Counted from the first letter of the stretch, positions 8,901 to 17,643 are shown. The stretch: 31,319 nucleotides of DNA from Canicola haemoglobinophilus (GCF_002015075.1 NZ_MUXZ01000056.1:1-31319); one strand, 5' to 3'. The notes: a model not told the origin generated them from the sequence alone. A program made the numbers and translations.

Positions 8901-10694
8901 ATGAACGAACGGATTTTACAGGTTACGCAAAATATTCTTGAGCGTAGCCAGCATACAAGAAAAACCTATTTGCAACAAATAGACAAACAACTCGCACAAG
9001 GCAAATCCCGAGCAAAATTACATTGTGGGAATTTAGCGCATACTATCGCAACTTGTTGCTCACAAGAAAAGCAACAAATCCTTGATTTTACAACAATAAA
9101 TGTGGGGATTATTAGTGCTTACAATGATATGGTTAGCGCTCATTATCCTTATCTAGATTACCCACACCAAATCAAAGATACCCTACGCCAATTAGGGCAT
9201 AGTGCACAAGTTGCCTCTGGTGTACCAGCGATGTGTGATGGCATTACACAAGGGCAAGAGGGAATGGACTTGTCCTTATTTTCTCGAGATTTAATTGCTC
9301 AAGCTACGGCAATTGGATTAAGCCATAATACTTTTGATGCCACATTGTTATTAGGAATATGTGACAAAATTGCGCCGGGGCAATTAATTGGCGCACTGAG
9401 TTTTGGTCATTTACCTACGATCTTTGTACCTGCTGGTCCAATGGAAAGTGGAATATCAAATAAAGAGAAAATACATATCCGCCAGCAGTATGCAGCAGGG
9501 CTAATTGGCAAAGATAAATTGCAAGAAATGGAAAATAATTCTTACCATAGCGCTGGAACCTGTACTTTCTATGGCACTGCAAATACTAACCAATTAGTTT
9601 TTGAAGCCATGGGCTTGATGCTCCCCGGCTCCGCATTTGTCCCTGTCAATACTCAACTTCGCACAAAACTAACTGAATTAACCACGAAACAGCTAATCAA
9701 AATTAGCCAAAAAGGACAGAGTTTCCGCCCATTAGCTCATGTTGTTAATGAAAAAAGCCTTGTTAATGGCTTAGTTGCTTTACTAGCGTCAGGTGGTAGC
9801 ACCAACCATACAATTCATCTTATCGCAGTAGCGAGAGCGGCGGGTTTTATTCTAACTTGGGATGATTTTTCACAACTATCGGAAGTGGTGCCTTTGCTTG
9901 CTCGTGTTTACCCAAATGGTCCTGCTGATGTTAACCAATTTCATCAAGCTGGCGGAGTTCCTCTGTTATTAAAATTATTAGCAGAACGAGGCTTATTACA
10001 TTTAGATACGCCAACAATTTATGGCGATATGCAAGATTATTTTAAAGAGCCAACATTAGAACAAGAAAATATCGTATTCAAGCCTGTTATACATACAAGA
10101 AATACTGATATTATTGCCGCACCTAATACAGAATTTAGTTCACAAGGCGGATTAAAGGTCATTGATGGTAATCTTGGGCGTGGCGTGATAAAAATTAGTG
10201 CGGTAGCAAAAGAACATCATAAACTGACCGCACCAGCGCTGGTTTTTGAATGTCAAGATGATGTAGTTAAGGCATATCAAAACGGAAAATTAAAACAAAA
10301 TGCTGTTATTGTGGTGCGTAATAGTGGACCAGCGGCTCGAGGAATGCCTGAGTTACACAAACTTATGCCAATTTTAAGTAATGTTATGGAAGAAGGTTAT
10401 CGAGTTTTCCTTGTTACTGATGGTAGATTATCAGGTGCATCAGGCAAAGTGCCTTCTATCATTCATCTTTGCCCAGAATCAGCCAAAGGTGGTCTATTAG
10501 CTCAAATACAAAATGGCGATATCGTTGAAATTGATGCAGAAACGGGCTCAATGAATTGTTTAACAAATTTCTCTCAACGGCCATTATTTCAGTTAGATTT
10601 GTCCACTGAATATCAACAAAGTGGTCGTGAATTATTTCATTTATTTCGTAAAAATATCTCTTCAGCTGAAGAAGGTGCAAGTATTTTATTTTAA
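8901..10694 (+). CDS. edd: Phosphogluconate dehydratase (Entner-Doudoroff)
   Basis: This enzyme converts 6-phosphogluconate to 2-keto-3-deoxy-6-phosphogluconate (KDPG) and is the defining enzyme of the Entner-Doudoroff route. The 597-residue length fits Edd (about 600). IlvD/Edd family signatures are visible: CDGITQGQEGMDLS, LLGICDKIAPGQ, SAGTCTFYGTANTNQ, LLASGGSTNH and VTDGRLSGASGKVPS. The conserved cysteines are those expected to hold the iron-sulfur cluster. As I recall, H. influenzae Rd has eda but lacks edd, so this gene may mark a relative or an accessory locus. A near-match to the uptake signal (8 of 9) lies near 10198. Confidence 0.95.
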   Translation: MNERILQVTQNILERSQHTRKTYLQQIDKQLAQGKSRAKLHCGNLAHTIATCCSQEKQQILDFTTINVGIISAYNDMVSAHYPYLDYPHQIKDTLRQLGHSAQVASGVPAMCDGITQGQEGMDLSLFSRDLIAQATAIGLSHNTFDATLLLGICDKIAPGQLIGALSFGHLPTIFVPAGPMESGISNKEKIHIRQQYAAGLIGKDKLQEMENNSYHSAGTCTFYGTANTNQLVFEAMGLMLPGSAFVPVNTQLRTKLTELTTKQLIKISQKGQSFRPLAHVVNEKSLVNGLVALLASGGSTNHTIHLIAVARAAGFILTWDDFSQLSEVVPLLARVYPNGPADVNQFHQAGGVPLLLKLLAERGLLHLDTPTIYGDMQDYFKEPTLEQENIVFKPVIHTRNTDIIAAPNTEFSSQGGLKVIDGNLGRGVIKISAVAKEHHKLTAPALVFECQDDVVKAYQNGKLKQNAVIVVRNSGPAARGMPELHKLMPILSNVMEEGYRVFLVTDGRLSGASGKVPSIIHLCPESAKGGLLAQIQNGDIVEIDAETGSMNCLTNFSQRPLFQLDLSTEYQQSGRELFHLFRKNISSAEEGASILF

Positions 10695-10712
10695 GCAAAA
10701 GGTAAACAAATT

Positions 10713-11360
10713 ATGCAATGGACTTTATCCCCACAAGAAATTTTCTCAGTCTCTCCTGTTGTGCCAGTAATGGTAATCAAAGATCTTGATGATGCTATTC
10801 CAATGGCTCAAGCCTTACTTGAGGGCGGTATTAATGTTTTTGAAATCACATTACGTTCAGATGTTGCGCTTGAAGCAATTAAGTTAATCAGCGCCCATTT
10901 CCCTCAAGCCCTTGTTGGTGCAGGAACAGTTATCAATGTAGAACAATATGATCAAGTTGTTGCTGCTGGTGCAAAATTTGCGATTTCTCCCGGCTCAACG
11001 CCTAAACTATTAGCGCATGCAATGCAAAATATAATCCCATTAATCCCGGGTACTGCAACACCATCAGAAATGATGCAAGCCCTTGAATTAGGTTATGATC
11101 ATCTTAAATTCTTCCCCGCTGAAATTAATGGCGGCGCACCAGCATTAAAAGCGATCTCGGCACCATTACCACAACTAAAGTTTTGTCCAACGGGCGGAAT
11201 TTCAGAGAAAAATGTAGCTGAATACCTCAAATTATCTTGCGTAGCAACCGTAGGTGGATCTTGGATGCTCCCTCAAGACTTAATTGATAAAAAAGATTGG
11301 CAACAAATTACAAAGCTAACCAAACGAGCGGTTGATCTGGTTAATTCACTGAGAAAATAA
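10713..11360 (+). CDS. eda: KDPG/KHG aldolase
   Basis: The enzyme cleaves KDPG to pyruvate and glyceraldehyde 3-phosphate, completing the pathway encoded here. The 215-residue protein has the class I aldolase features of Eda: FEITLRS with the catalytic Glu, LVGAGTV, the Schiff-base lysine in HLKFFPAE, and the phosphate-binding CPTGGIS. It starts 18 bases after edd behind an AAAGG site, and a strong terminator follows. No base-composition oddity was noticed. Confidence 0.95.
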   Translation: MQWTLSPQEIFSVSPVVPVMVIKDLDDAIPMAQALLEGGINVFEITLRSDVALEAIKLISAHFPQALVGAGTVINVEQYDQVVAAGAKFAISPGSTPKLLAHAMQNIIPLIPGTATPSEMMQALELGYDHLKFFPAEINGGAPALKAISAPLPQLKFCPTGGISEKNVAEYLKLSCVATVGGSWMLPQDLIDKKDWQQITKLTKRAVDLVNSLRK

Positions 11361-11384
11361 GAAAAAAGAACCGCACATTGACAT

Positions 11385-11422
11385 AAAAAACCTTTTCCAG
11401 ATTTACTAAGAAAAGGTTTTTT
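11385..11422. terminator. Bidirectional terminator after eda
   Basis: A perfect 13-bp stem (11385-11397 with 11410-11422) has a CCTTTTC/GAAAAGG core, A and T runs and a 12-base loop. It separates the eda transcript from the convergent minus-strand island. Confidence 0.85.
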
Positions 11423-11458
11423 ATTTAATTTTTAATTGAAGCTATCCATATACTTTTA

Positions 11459-11839
11459 TTATTTCCAATACTTATCAATCAAACTACGATTCTGGTCAAG
11501 TTGAAAAATAGTATTATTTACAACACGTTGGAAATCAGTATAACTTAGCTGCTTTAACTCAAAAATATACGTGTGCGCTCGCTCTTCAACATTAGCTTGA
11601 GAAAAATAAGCATCTGCTGATAATGTAAATGCATCCACTGATTTATAAATATTAGAAATTAACTGATCAAAATGATAACAACCTAACTTGTAATTGGATT
11701 TCTGATAGCAATCTTTAACCCAAATTTTACTACCTACAACACCAAACGATTGGAAACGTGGAATTGCATTGGCATAGGCACTTTTAATATCTTTCTGAGA
11801 AATAAAAGGCAAATGTTCGCTGCTATAGCTACCACGCAT
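11459..11839 (-). CDS. Small uncharacterised protein, last gene of the GTPase-like island
   Basis: I do not recognise this protein. From the ATG at 11839 it has 126 residues (alternative in-frame ATG at 11851, MVVIMRGS). It is soluble, with no signal peptide or membrane segment, and is rich in aromatic and polar residues (AYFSQANVEERAHTYIFELK, DKYWK end). Two cysteines occur close together (VKDCYQKSNYKLGCYHFD). Its start overlaps the end of the lipoprotein gene by about 11 bases, so it is translationally coupled and probably works with it. Confidence is high that it is coding, because of the coupling and the position before a terminator. Function is unknown. Confidence 0.7.
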   Translation of the reverse strand: MRGSYSSEHLPFISQKDIKSAYANAIPRFQSFGVVGSKIWVKDCYQKSNYKLGCYHFDQLISNIYKSVDAFTLSADAYFSQANVEERAHTYIFELKQLSYTDFQRVVNNTIFQLDQNRSLIDKYWK

Positions 11840-12839
11840 AATTACTACCATTCGTATTTGTAGGTATATCAATCCATTGACCTTGTTTGTTGATATAACC
11901 GGTTACGCCATTATAGATAACTTTTGCTACACCATTACGGAATACCGTTTCAACTCTATCTAGAACTGGAGCAATTACCCAGTTACCTGATTTATCTATA
12001 AATCCCCATTTCCCGCCTTCACAATTTTGTCCATAGCCTTCATTTGTTACCGCAGCAAGTCCTTCATTGAAGTAGATGACACAACTAAATTGTGGAGAAA
12101 TTGCATAGTTTCCTGAAGGATAGATATAGCCCCATTTTCCCTCTGTGGTTTTTACTGCAGCTAAACCATCATAAAAATCAGCTGCATAAGCAAATTGTGC
12201 TGGGATCACCATTTCACCTTTCTGGTTGATATGTCCCCATAAATCGCCTTCTTTATATTTAGCCAAGCCGTTATAAAACTTGCGATTGCCAATTTTTTGT
12301 TTAAGAGCCTGTTCTTCCTCTTTTTGACGGCGTAGTTCTTCTACTTTTATCTGAGCTGCCAGTTTTTCTTTTTCCGCCGTAAGCTTTTCTTTTTCTAATG
12401 CTGCTGTTTCTGCTTTAGCTTTCTCTAAAGCAAGGGCTTCTTGCTGAGATTGTTGCTGTTGTTTGCGAGTTAAACGCTCTTCTTTTTCACAAGCCTTTAA
12501 CTCGTTAACAGCACAAGCTCGTTTGTAATAGAACAAAGCTCTCTCAATATCTTTAGGCTCATAAATCTCACCAAGGGCAAACATTGCTGCAGTATTGTTC
12601 TGATTGGCAGATTTTCCCAAATATTCTACCGCTCTTTCTATTTCACCTTGTTTCAACAGTAATTTAGCAGAAAGCTCCTGAGCTGTTGCATCACCATCAT
12701 TAGCTGCCTTTTCACAGTAAGGTTGAGCAATAAGATCCATTCCTTTATCTAGTCGTTCCTGACATTTAGACAAATCATCATCTAAGCAAGCAGAAAGCAG
12801 AAATGGAGAGACAATAATAAGGGGGCGGAAAATTTTCAT
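11829..12839 (-). CDS. Lipoprotein with Sel1-like repeats, coiled coil and WG repeats
   Basis: From the ATG at 12839 (TAATG overlap with the upstream gene's stop) the protein has 336 residues. A lipobox LLSAC puts the lipidated Cys at residue 18. The +2 residue is Leu, not Asp, so sorting to the outer membrane is likely. Residues about 25-120 resemble Sel1/TPR helical repeats (AAMFALGEIY, ALFYYKRACA). Residues about 120-190 form a highly charged coiled coil rich in K, E and Q. The rest contains four WG beta repeats, with cores such as LWGHINQKGEMVIP, KWGYIYPSGNYAISP, KWGFIDKSGNWVIAP and VTGYINKQGQWIDI. WG and Sel1 repeats bind proteins, so this looks like an adaptor or sensor. The partner is unknown, and a periplasmic role is inferred from the lipid anchor. 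Confidence 0.85.
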   Translation of the reverse strand: MKIFRPLIIVSPFLLSACLDDDLSKCQERLDKGMDLIAQPYCEKAANDGDATAQELSAKLLLKQGEIERAVEYLGKSANQNNTAAMFALGEIYEPKDIERALFYYKRACAVNELKACEKEERLTRKQQQQSQQEALALEKAKAETAALEKEKLTAEKEKLAAQIKVEELRRQKEEEQALKQKIGNRKFYNGLAKYKEGDLWGHINQKGEMVIPAQFAYAADFYDGLAAVKTTEGKWGYIYPSGNYAISPQFSCVIYFNEGLAAVTNEGYGQNCEGGKWGFIDKSGNWVIAPVLDRVETVFRNGVAKVIYNGVTGYINKQGQWIDIPTNTNGSNYAW

Positions 12840-14254
12840 TATTTGCAAACTTTCTCCTTATCTTTTTTCTCAGCTTTAAAGCATTGGTTCCATTTGTCCT
12901 CAATGCTTTCTAAACGTTTTTTATCTTTGTTTAACTCAGAAACTTTTCGGGTTAAATCATCTTTCTCTTGAATTAAAGCAGGATGTTGTCTTTCCAACTC
13001 TAAGTATCTCTTGTAATCCTGTTCAGATATAGTTTTATCTGTTGAGATAAACATCCCCCAAACTAAATTGCCTAAGAAAATGAGCAATAAAATCAATGAA
13101 AAAATGCCGAAGATCCAAGTTAGTACAGTATTATCCTCGTGCTTTTCTTCATTTTCCGTAGTTTGTGGCTGGTTAAGGCGATTTACGTCCATTTTTAATG
13201 AAGCAACAGCATTTTTAATAGAGCTAATTGCTTCTAAGATCTGATCTTGTTCTTTTTTCTGCGGTAAAACAATACCCTCTAATTTTGCCTTTTGCTCATC
13301 ATAAAGCCCATAGATTTGCTGCCCTAATACCGTGAATGTATTCATGGCTTGTAACTGTTGCTCTGCATGAATAGCTCTTTGCTCATATTGACTAACCACT
13401 TTTTGTAGTTGAGCTTCCTTTTCTTGCAGTTCTTGTGCAACCATTTGCGCCTGATTTTTTTGCAGATTTAGCTTATCTGTTTCAATCTGCTTTTTATCTG
13501 CTTGTAGCTTTCCAATAGCAGAACGCAAGTAACTAATTTCCTTCAGCCAAGGTTGGTTTCCATTAGTAATAGCTTGTAATTGCTGAAAAGAAATTTGCTC
13601 TACACGCTTACGCTGGATTTGAGACGAAATATACTGACTTTCAGAAAAGAAAATCTGTTTATAACGATAAAATACACCTGTTTTAAGCAGTAATTTTAAG
13701 GTTTCTTCAGCTTCACCTTTTTGGCAATGAATATATACATCGCCATTTTGTGAGGTTTGGGTCAAGTAATTAGGCGTTAGCGTTGTTAAACCTTGAGCGA
13801 TTTCATCTAACTTCTCGTGTGGAGCTTGAATTTCTACACCATTGATACTTTGGGTATATGCTCGTTTATCAGGATCAATAAAATTTTCAAACTGAAAGAA
13901 ACTTAAATGAGCCAATGCCGACAACAGTGTTGGTATAGTTTTGTCATCAACTTGAAAATTTACTGTTTCAATAAATGCACCAAAATAGGTTCCTGCTCGA
14001 GTTTGTCCTTGTTCAAAAATAGAACGATATTCAGCCACACCAATGACAGAAATATCATTCTGAGCGAGATAGCTCAAGCGATATAGTGGCTCATCATTTT
14101 GACGAGGATCGATTAAACAACCGCCAAATTCTTGGGCTAAATCAAAAGTTTTGGCTAAATTTAATTGTTTATCAACGCCATAACCGACTTGCTGACGACC
14201 AGCAGGCGTACCAACAATTCCCCAGCCTAAGTATTTTTTATTTTCAATGCTCAC
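12839..14254 (-). CDS. Membrane-anchored coiled-coil protein, candidate GTPase-associated partner
   Basis: The best start is a GTG at 14254, 5 bases past the stop of the GTPase-like gene, with GGAG upstream; a TTG at 14278 is less likely. The 471-residue protein has a globular N-terminal region (about 1-230; GWGIVGTPAGRQQVGYG near the start) and a long coiled coil (about 237-302, more helix to 360). One transmembrane segment follows (about 377-403, TWIFGIFSLILLLIFLGNLVW), then a C-terminal coiled coil. The N-terminal region and its pairing with a GTPase recall the GTPase-associated (GAP1-type) proteins of predicted conflict systems. That link is from memory, unverified, and weaker than the coding call. 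Confidence 0.8.
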   Translation of the reverse strand: MSIENKKYLGWGIVGTPAGRQQVGYGVDKQLNLAKTFDLAQEFGGCLIDPRQNDEPLYRLSYLAQNDISVIGVAEYRSIFEQGQTRAGTYFGAFIETVNFQVDDKTIPTLLSALAHLSFFQFENFIDPDKRAYTQSINGVEIQAPHEKLDEIAQGLTTLTPNYLTQTSQNGDVYIHCQKGEAEETLKLLLKTGVFYRYKQIFFSESQYISSQIQRKRVEQISFQQLQAITNGNQPWLKEISYLRSAIGKLQADKKQIETDKLNLQKNQAQMVAQELQEKEAQLQKVVSQYEQRAIHAEQQLQAMNTFTVLGQQIYGLYDEQKAKLEGIVLPQKKEQDQILEAISSIKNAVASLKMDVNRLNQPQTTENEEKHEDNTVLTWIFGIFSLILLLIFLGNLVWGMFISTDKTISEQDYKRYLELERQHPALIQEKDDLTRKVSELNKDKKRLESIEDKWNQCFKAEKKDKEKVCK

Positions 14255-14259
14255 GAAAC

Positions 14260-15396
14260 TTAACTCCCACTTAACCAACGCTTAAATTTATCCCAACAAG
14301 TTGCTTCTTTAATCGGTGAAACACCGCCCGTACCTTGCATATATAACCAACGGAAGAATTTTTCGGGACATTCTTTATCAAATTCTAAAATTAGATCTGA
14401 GTTCACCGAAAATGTCCCCATTTTGTAGAAAATGGTCTTATTATCAGGGGACTCATTGAAGAAACCATTGGCAAAGCTTGGGATTTTATCAATTGCATAA
14501 AGCATCGGGTCATAGCCATTACGTTCTACCGCTGCCATATCCCTTGCGAAAATCAAGTCTGCTTTGGAAAGCAATAATGCTTTCGGAAAATGCTTTTTCT
14601 GACTTTGCTGAATAAGTTCAACTTGGGTAAAAACCGAATTTAACACATTGATTTGTGCAGCAACGCCATGTTGGTCAGCTAAGGATTGGTCATAAACAAA
14701 AGCAATTTTTGTATTAACTCGGGACTCTAAAATTGCAGTTAAATAATTTGGTAGCTTTCCAGATTCGGTATTATCTCTAGTTCGGAAACTCTGTTGAGAA
14801 TGTTCACCAGAAGCATCAATAAAGACAATTTCCATTTTGGGCTTACTGGTATCTCTTGGTTTAAACGAAATATGTAACTCAAAATATTGAGTAGTGTCGG
14901 TACTTGTGATTTTCTGAGCTCCCGTCACTCGATTAAAACGATCTTGCAATAGATAAAATAGTTCATCTTCACTTTCCGTGGTTTTACTTGTATCAAGGTG
15001 AACAGTTCCATCAATATAACTTTTCATATAGTGCAGGATAGAACCGACAATCCACGTTTTCCCAGAAGCTGGCGAACCAAAGAATAAGACATAATGCTTA
15101 TTTTCCGCATTATTATTGAGTTCATCTAAACGTGCCTGATATTTCTCATCAGATAGCGGTTCACTTACATCTCTTTTATCTAGTTTAGATTGTTTACTCG
15201 ATGGCGTGTATTCATACTTTTTATCGACAAAGGGTTTGAAGTCAAGATCATCAAAAGTCGAAGCAGGACTTTCCGCCTTAGGAATTTCAGTGTTTTCAAC
15301 GGCATATTCAATTTGATCAAGCGACTCAATTTGCTCATTTTTTTGCAAAGAGAGTGGCTCAGATTTTGTTTTTTTCTCAAATGGGTTATCTAACAT
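14260..15396 (-). CDS. P-loop GTPase-like protein (TRAFAC-like), predicted NTP switch
   Basis: The 378-residue soluble protein starts at an ATG with GGAGG 5 bases upstream. About 100 charged, probably disordered residues precede a P-loop NTPase domain. The Walker A / G1 motif is GSPASGKT (107-114). A G3-like DASG (194-197) follows the hydrophobic strand MEIVFI. A G4-like SKAD (277-280) follows strand KALLL, replacing the classical NKxD. This order and spacing suggest GTP rather than ATP use. No helicase or AAA features were seen. It is not a translation GTPase. It lies between two membrane coiled-coil genes in the island, so it probably signals to or is recruited by them. Nucleotide preference is inferred. 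Confidence 0.82.
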   Translation of the reverse strand: MLDNPFEKKTKSEPLSLQKNEQIESLDQIEYAVENTEIPKAESPASTFDDLDFKPFVDKKYEYTPSSKQSKLDKRDVSEPLSDEKYQARLDELNNNAENKHYVLFFGSPASGKTWIVGSILHYMKSYIDGTVHLDTSKTTESEDELFYLLQDRFNRVTGAQKITSTDTTQYFELHISFKPRDTSKPKMEIVFIDASGEHSQQSFRTRDNTESGKLPNYLTAILESRVNTKIAFVYDQSLADQHGVAAQINVLNSVFTQVELIQQSQKKHFPKALLLSKADLIFARDMAAVERNGYDPMLYAIDKIPSFANGFFNESPDNKTIFYKMGTFSVNSDLILEFDKECPEKFFRWLYMQGTGGVSPIKEATCWDKFKRWLSGS

Positions 15397-15404
15397 ATTG
15401 CCTC

Positions 15405-16427
15405 CTACATACTACGTCCAGTATTTACGACCGCTTTTGGCTCTTTTTCATTGCGTCCAAAGAACACAAGCAAGCAAAGCACCACCGCCCAGTCAATAAA
15501 GAAACAAAGGATGACGAATAGAAAAGCAACGAATGGATGATCAACGAATGCCGATTTAAAGGAGAAAGCAATTTTGCCAATTTCTTGGCTTTCAAATTTC
15601 ACTTTGTCAAATTTAAAAATAGATGTGTCATTAATAAATTCTTGAGTGGTTGAAGCAATTTCATTGATGGTATTGACTGCTTTTAAATTGGTTTCATAGC
15701 CAAAATTCTTCACATCTTCGGATGTTTGTAAGGTATCATCAATCTGTTTATTTAACTCTTTTGCTTTATTATTAGCACTTTCTCTAATTTCTTCGATCTT
15801 GTCATAATCTTTATTAGTGAGTTTACGACGTGCAACTTGGTCGATATTATCACGATAGCGTTGAGCAAGATCTTTCCAATTCCCCCCTCTGGAACCAAAT
15901 TCTGTTAATTTTTCACCTAACATAGCTTCTATTTCAGAGATTAGCTCTAAAGCACGCTTACCTAATCCTGGACGAGCAGGATCAGTAATTTGGCTTACAA
16001 GTTGTTCTGTAAGTGCTTCAACTCGATTACGTTTTTCAGTAAGTTCTGGTTTGAAGTTATTAAGAGCTTTGTTGGTAGCACTAACAACATCATTTAATTG
16101 CTGTTTATGTTTTACTAATTCATCACGATAAAGTTGTTCTTTTTGATAGGAGGTATAAATCGCATTGAAATTCCCAGCAAAAGAGAAGAGTGAAAAACAG
16201 AAATAGGCAAGAAGCAAGCCAATAACAGGTAGTTTATTAATGCGACGTTGTCCGATAAAAACGGTAAAACCATACATCAACATCGTTAATGCAATGGAAA
16301 AGCCCCAAGCAACTTCTTTTCCAAACATATCAGTAAAACCGAGAGCGGTTTGAATTAAGCTGATAGACATAAAAACAATCAAAGGAAGATGTACCCAACC
16401 AGGGAGACTACGAGTTTTTGGTTTCAT
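15405..16427 (-). CDS. Four-segment inner-membrane protein with large coiled-coil loop
   Basis: The start chosen is the ATG at 16427 with GAGGT 5 bases upstream, giving 340 residues; longer in-frame starts up to 16481 would enter the predicted promoter. Three transmembrane segments (about 11-31, 38-58, 67-87) are followed by about 200 residues of charged helix predicted to be coiled coil (about 90-275). A fourth segment (about 299-324, FVAFLFVILCFFIDWAVVLCL) and a short tail complete the protein. The topology resembles DUF4407-type membrane proteins, but I cannot assign it. It is the first gene of the island and ends 8 bases before the GTPase-like gene. A structural or sensing role at the membrane is inferred. 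Confidence 0.8.
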   Translation of the reverse strand: MKPKTRSLPGWVHLPLIVFMSISLIQTALGFTDMFGKEVAWGFSIALTMLMYGFTVFIGQRRINKLPVIGLLLAYFCFSLFSFAGNFNAIYTSYQKEQLYRDELVKHKQQLNDVVSATNKALNNFKPELTEKRNRVEALTEQLVSQITDPARPGLGKRALELISEIEAMLGEKLTEFGSRGGNWKDLAQRYRDNIDQVARRKLTNKDYDKIEEIRESANNKAKELNKQIDDTLQTSEDVKNFGYETNLKAVNTINEIASTTQEFINDTSIFKFDKVKFESQEIGKIAFSFKSAFVDHPFVAFLFVILCFFIDWAVVLCLLVFFGRNEKEPKAVVNTGRSM

Positions 16428-16461
16428 TTTGACCTCAAAAAATAATAAAAATCGGCTGGAA

Positions 16462-16492
16462 ATCATACCAAAAACGTTCAAAAAAAAAACAA
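16462..16492 (-). promoter_or_regulatory. Putative extended -10 promoter of the five-gene island with A10 tract
   Basis: On the minus strand TGG-TATGAT (16462-16470) forms an extended -10 element. A weak -35 (TTGTTT, 16487-16492) lies 19 bases upstream and overlaps a homopolymer of ten T (A10 on plus, 16480-16489). The leader to the ATG at 16427 is about 30 bases. Confidence 0.45.
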
Positions 16493-16557
16493 CTGTTTTT
16501 TTGTTAAATTTTATTTTAATAAAATCAATATTGTTAAAACCCTTGAGTTAGGAGTAC

Positions 16558-16587
16558 TTCAAAAAAATAGACCCTGTAAAAACAGGG
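16558..16587 (-). terminator. Terminator of zipA
   Basis: A 6-bp GC-rich stem (CCCTGT 16572-16577 with ACAGGG 16582-16587, AAAA loop on plus) is followed on the minus strand by TCTATTTTTTTG. It separates zipA from the downstream island, which therefore has its own promoter. Confidence 0.7.
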
Positions 16588-16632
16588 CCAAAATTTATAA
16601 AGTGCGGTTCAAATTTCATGCATTTTTCAATG

Positions 16633-17643
16633 TCAAGCTACCCTAGCTAAATAATCCCTTTCCGCTTGATCATCGAAAACTTCTTGTTGATCTGTTACAA
16701 CAACACCGCCTAAATCTTGAGCAATAGTTTTTGCTGCTCTAATCATCATTCTTAAATTTGCCGTTGCATTACCATAAGACGGCAGTTGCATAAATAATGC
16801 AATACCCACAGTGTAGAAATCAACAATATTGGCTAAATCAAATGTTCCAGGCTGCTCAATATTCGCTACACTAAATAACACTGGGCTTGTAATACTTAAA
16901 TCGACATGACGATGATAAATTTGTTTTTTACCAAAAATAAAGCCAAGTTCATCAAGGGTTTTTGTTAGCTGCAAGCCATTAAATCCTCGATTTTCAGAAG
17001 CCACTACATAAAGCATGACAAAAGAAGGATTTACAGGCTTTGGCTTTTCTGCTACTTGAGGTTCTGTTTTAGGCATTTCTTCAACAGAAACCACCGCACT
17101 TTCATTATGAATATTTGTATTTTTTTCTAATTCAACTTTGTTTGTACTTGATTGACCTGAGATTTCGGCTAATTCTTGACGTAAACGTTGAGAAGAAGAA
17201 TTAATTCCTTCATTGAGATCAATAGACTTTTCTAATTCTTCAATACTCATGGAGGCATAATCGTTATGTTTTGGTGATAAGTCTTCTCTCATTACATACG
17301 CAGGTTCACTATCAGGTAAACTGATTTTTATTTGATCAACGGATTGAATATCTTGTTGTATCGCACTTTGCTCATTATAATCATAAAATGGTTGTTCTGA
17401 TCGAATATGAGAGTCTTGTTTAGGGGGATAATAGTCATTATCCATTTGAGGAGGCTGCTGAGTTTTGCTAACAGTTTGATATTGTTGATTTTCCTGTGGC
17501 TCACGAATTCGAGACTCTCGAGTAAATGTTTCTGAATTTTCAAAATACTGCGATTTTTCATGGCGATTAGACCATATACCATGGACAACTAAAACAATTA
17601 GCGCTACCACACCTAAAATAATCAAAATAGTATTTAAATCCAT
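16633..17643 (-). CDS. zipA: Cell division protein ZipA
   Basis: ZipA tethers the FtsZ ring to the inner membrane and recruits later division proteins. The 336-residue protein has the hallmark architecture: an N-terminal membrane anchor (LNTILIILGVVALIVLVVHG, residues 3-22) with no signal cleavage, a long low-complexity Q/P/S/E linker, and a C-terminal FtsZ-binding domain. That domain spans about 205-336 (FVMLYVVASENRGFNGLQL, MRMMIRAAKTIAQDLGGVV-like end). The start ATG follows AGGAG. Divergent cysZ and nearby ligA match the conserved Haemophilus neighbourhood, although several genes now separate ligA from zipA. An uptake signal lies inside the linker (17093). Confidence 0.95.
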   Translation of the reverse strand: MDLNTILIILGVVALIVLVVHGIWSNRHEKSQYFENSETFTRESRIREPQENQQYQTVSKTQQPPQMDNDYYPPKQDSHIRSEQPFYDYNEQSAIQQDIQSVDQIKISLPDSEPAYVMREDLSPKHNDYASMSIEELEKSIDLNEGINSSSQRLRQELAEISGQSSTNKVELEKNTNIHNESAVVSVEEMPKTEPQVAEKPKPVNPSFVMLYVVASENRGFNGLQLTKTLDELGFIFGKKQIYHRHVDLSITSPVLFSVANIEQPGTFDLANIVDFYTVGIALFMQLPSYGNATANLRMMIRAAKTIAQDLGGVVVTDQQEVFDDQAERDYLARVA

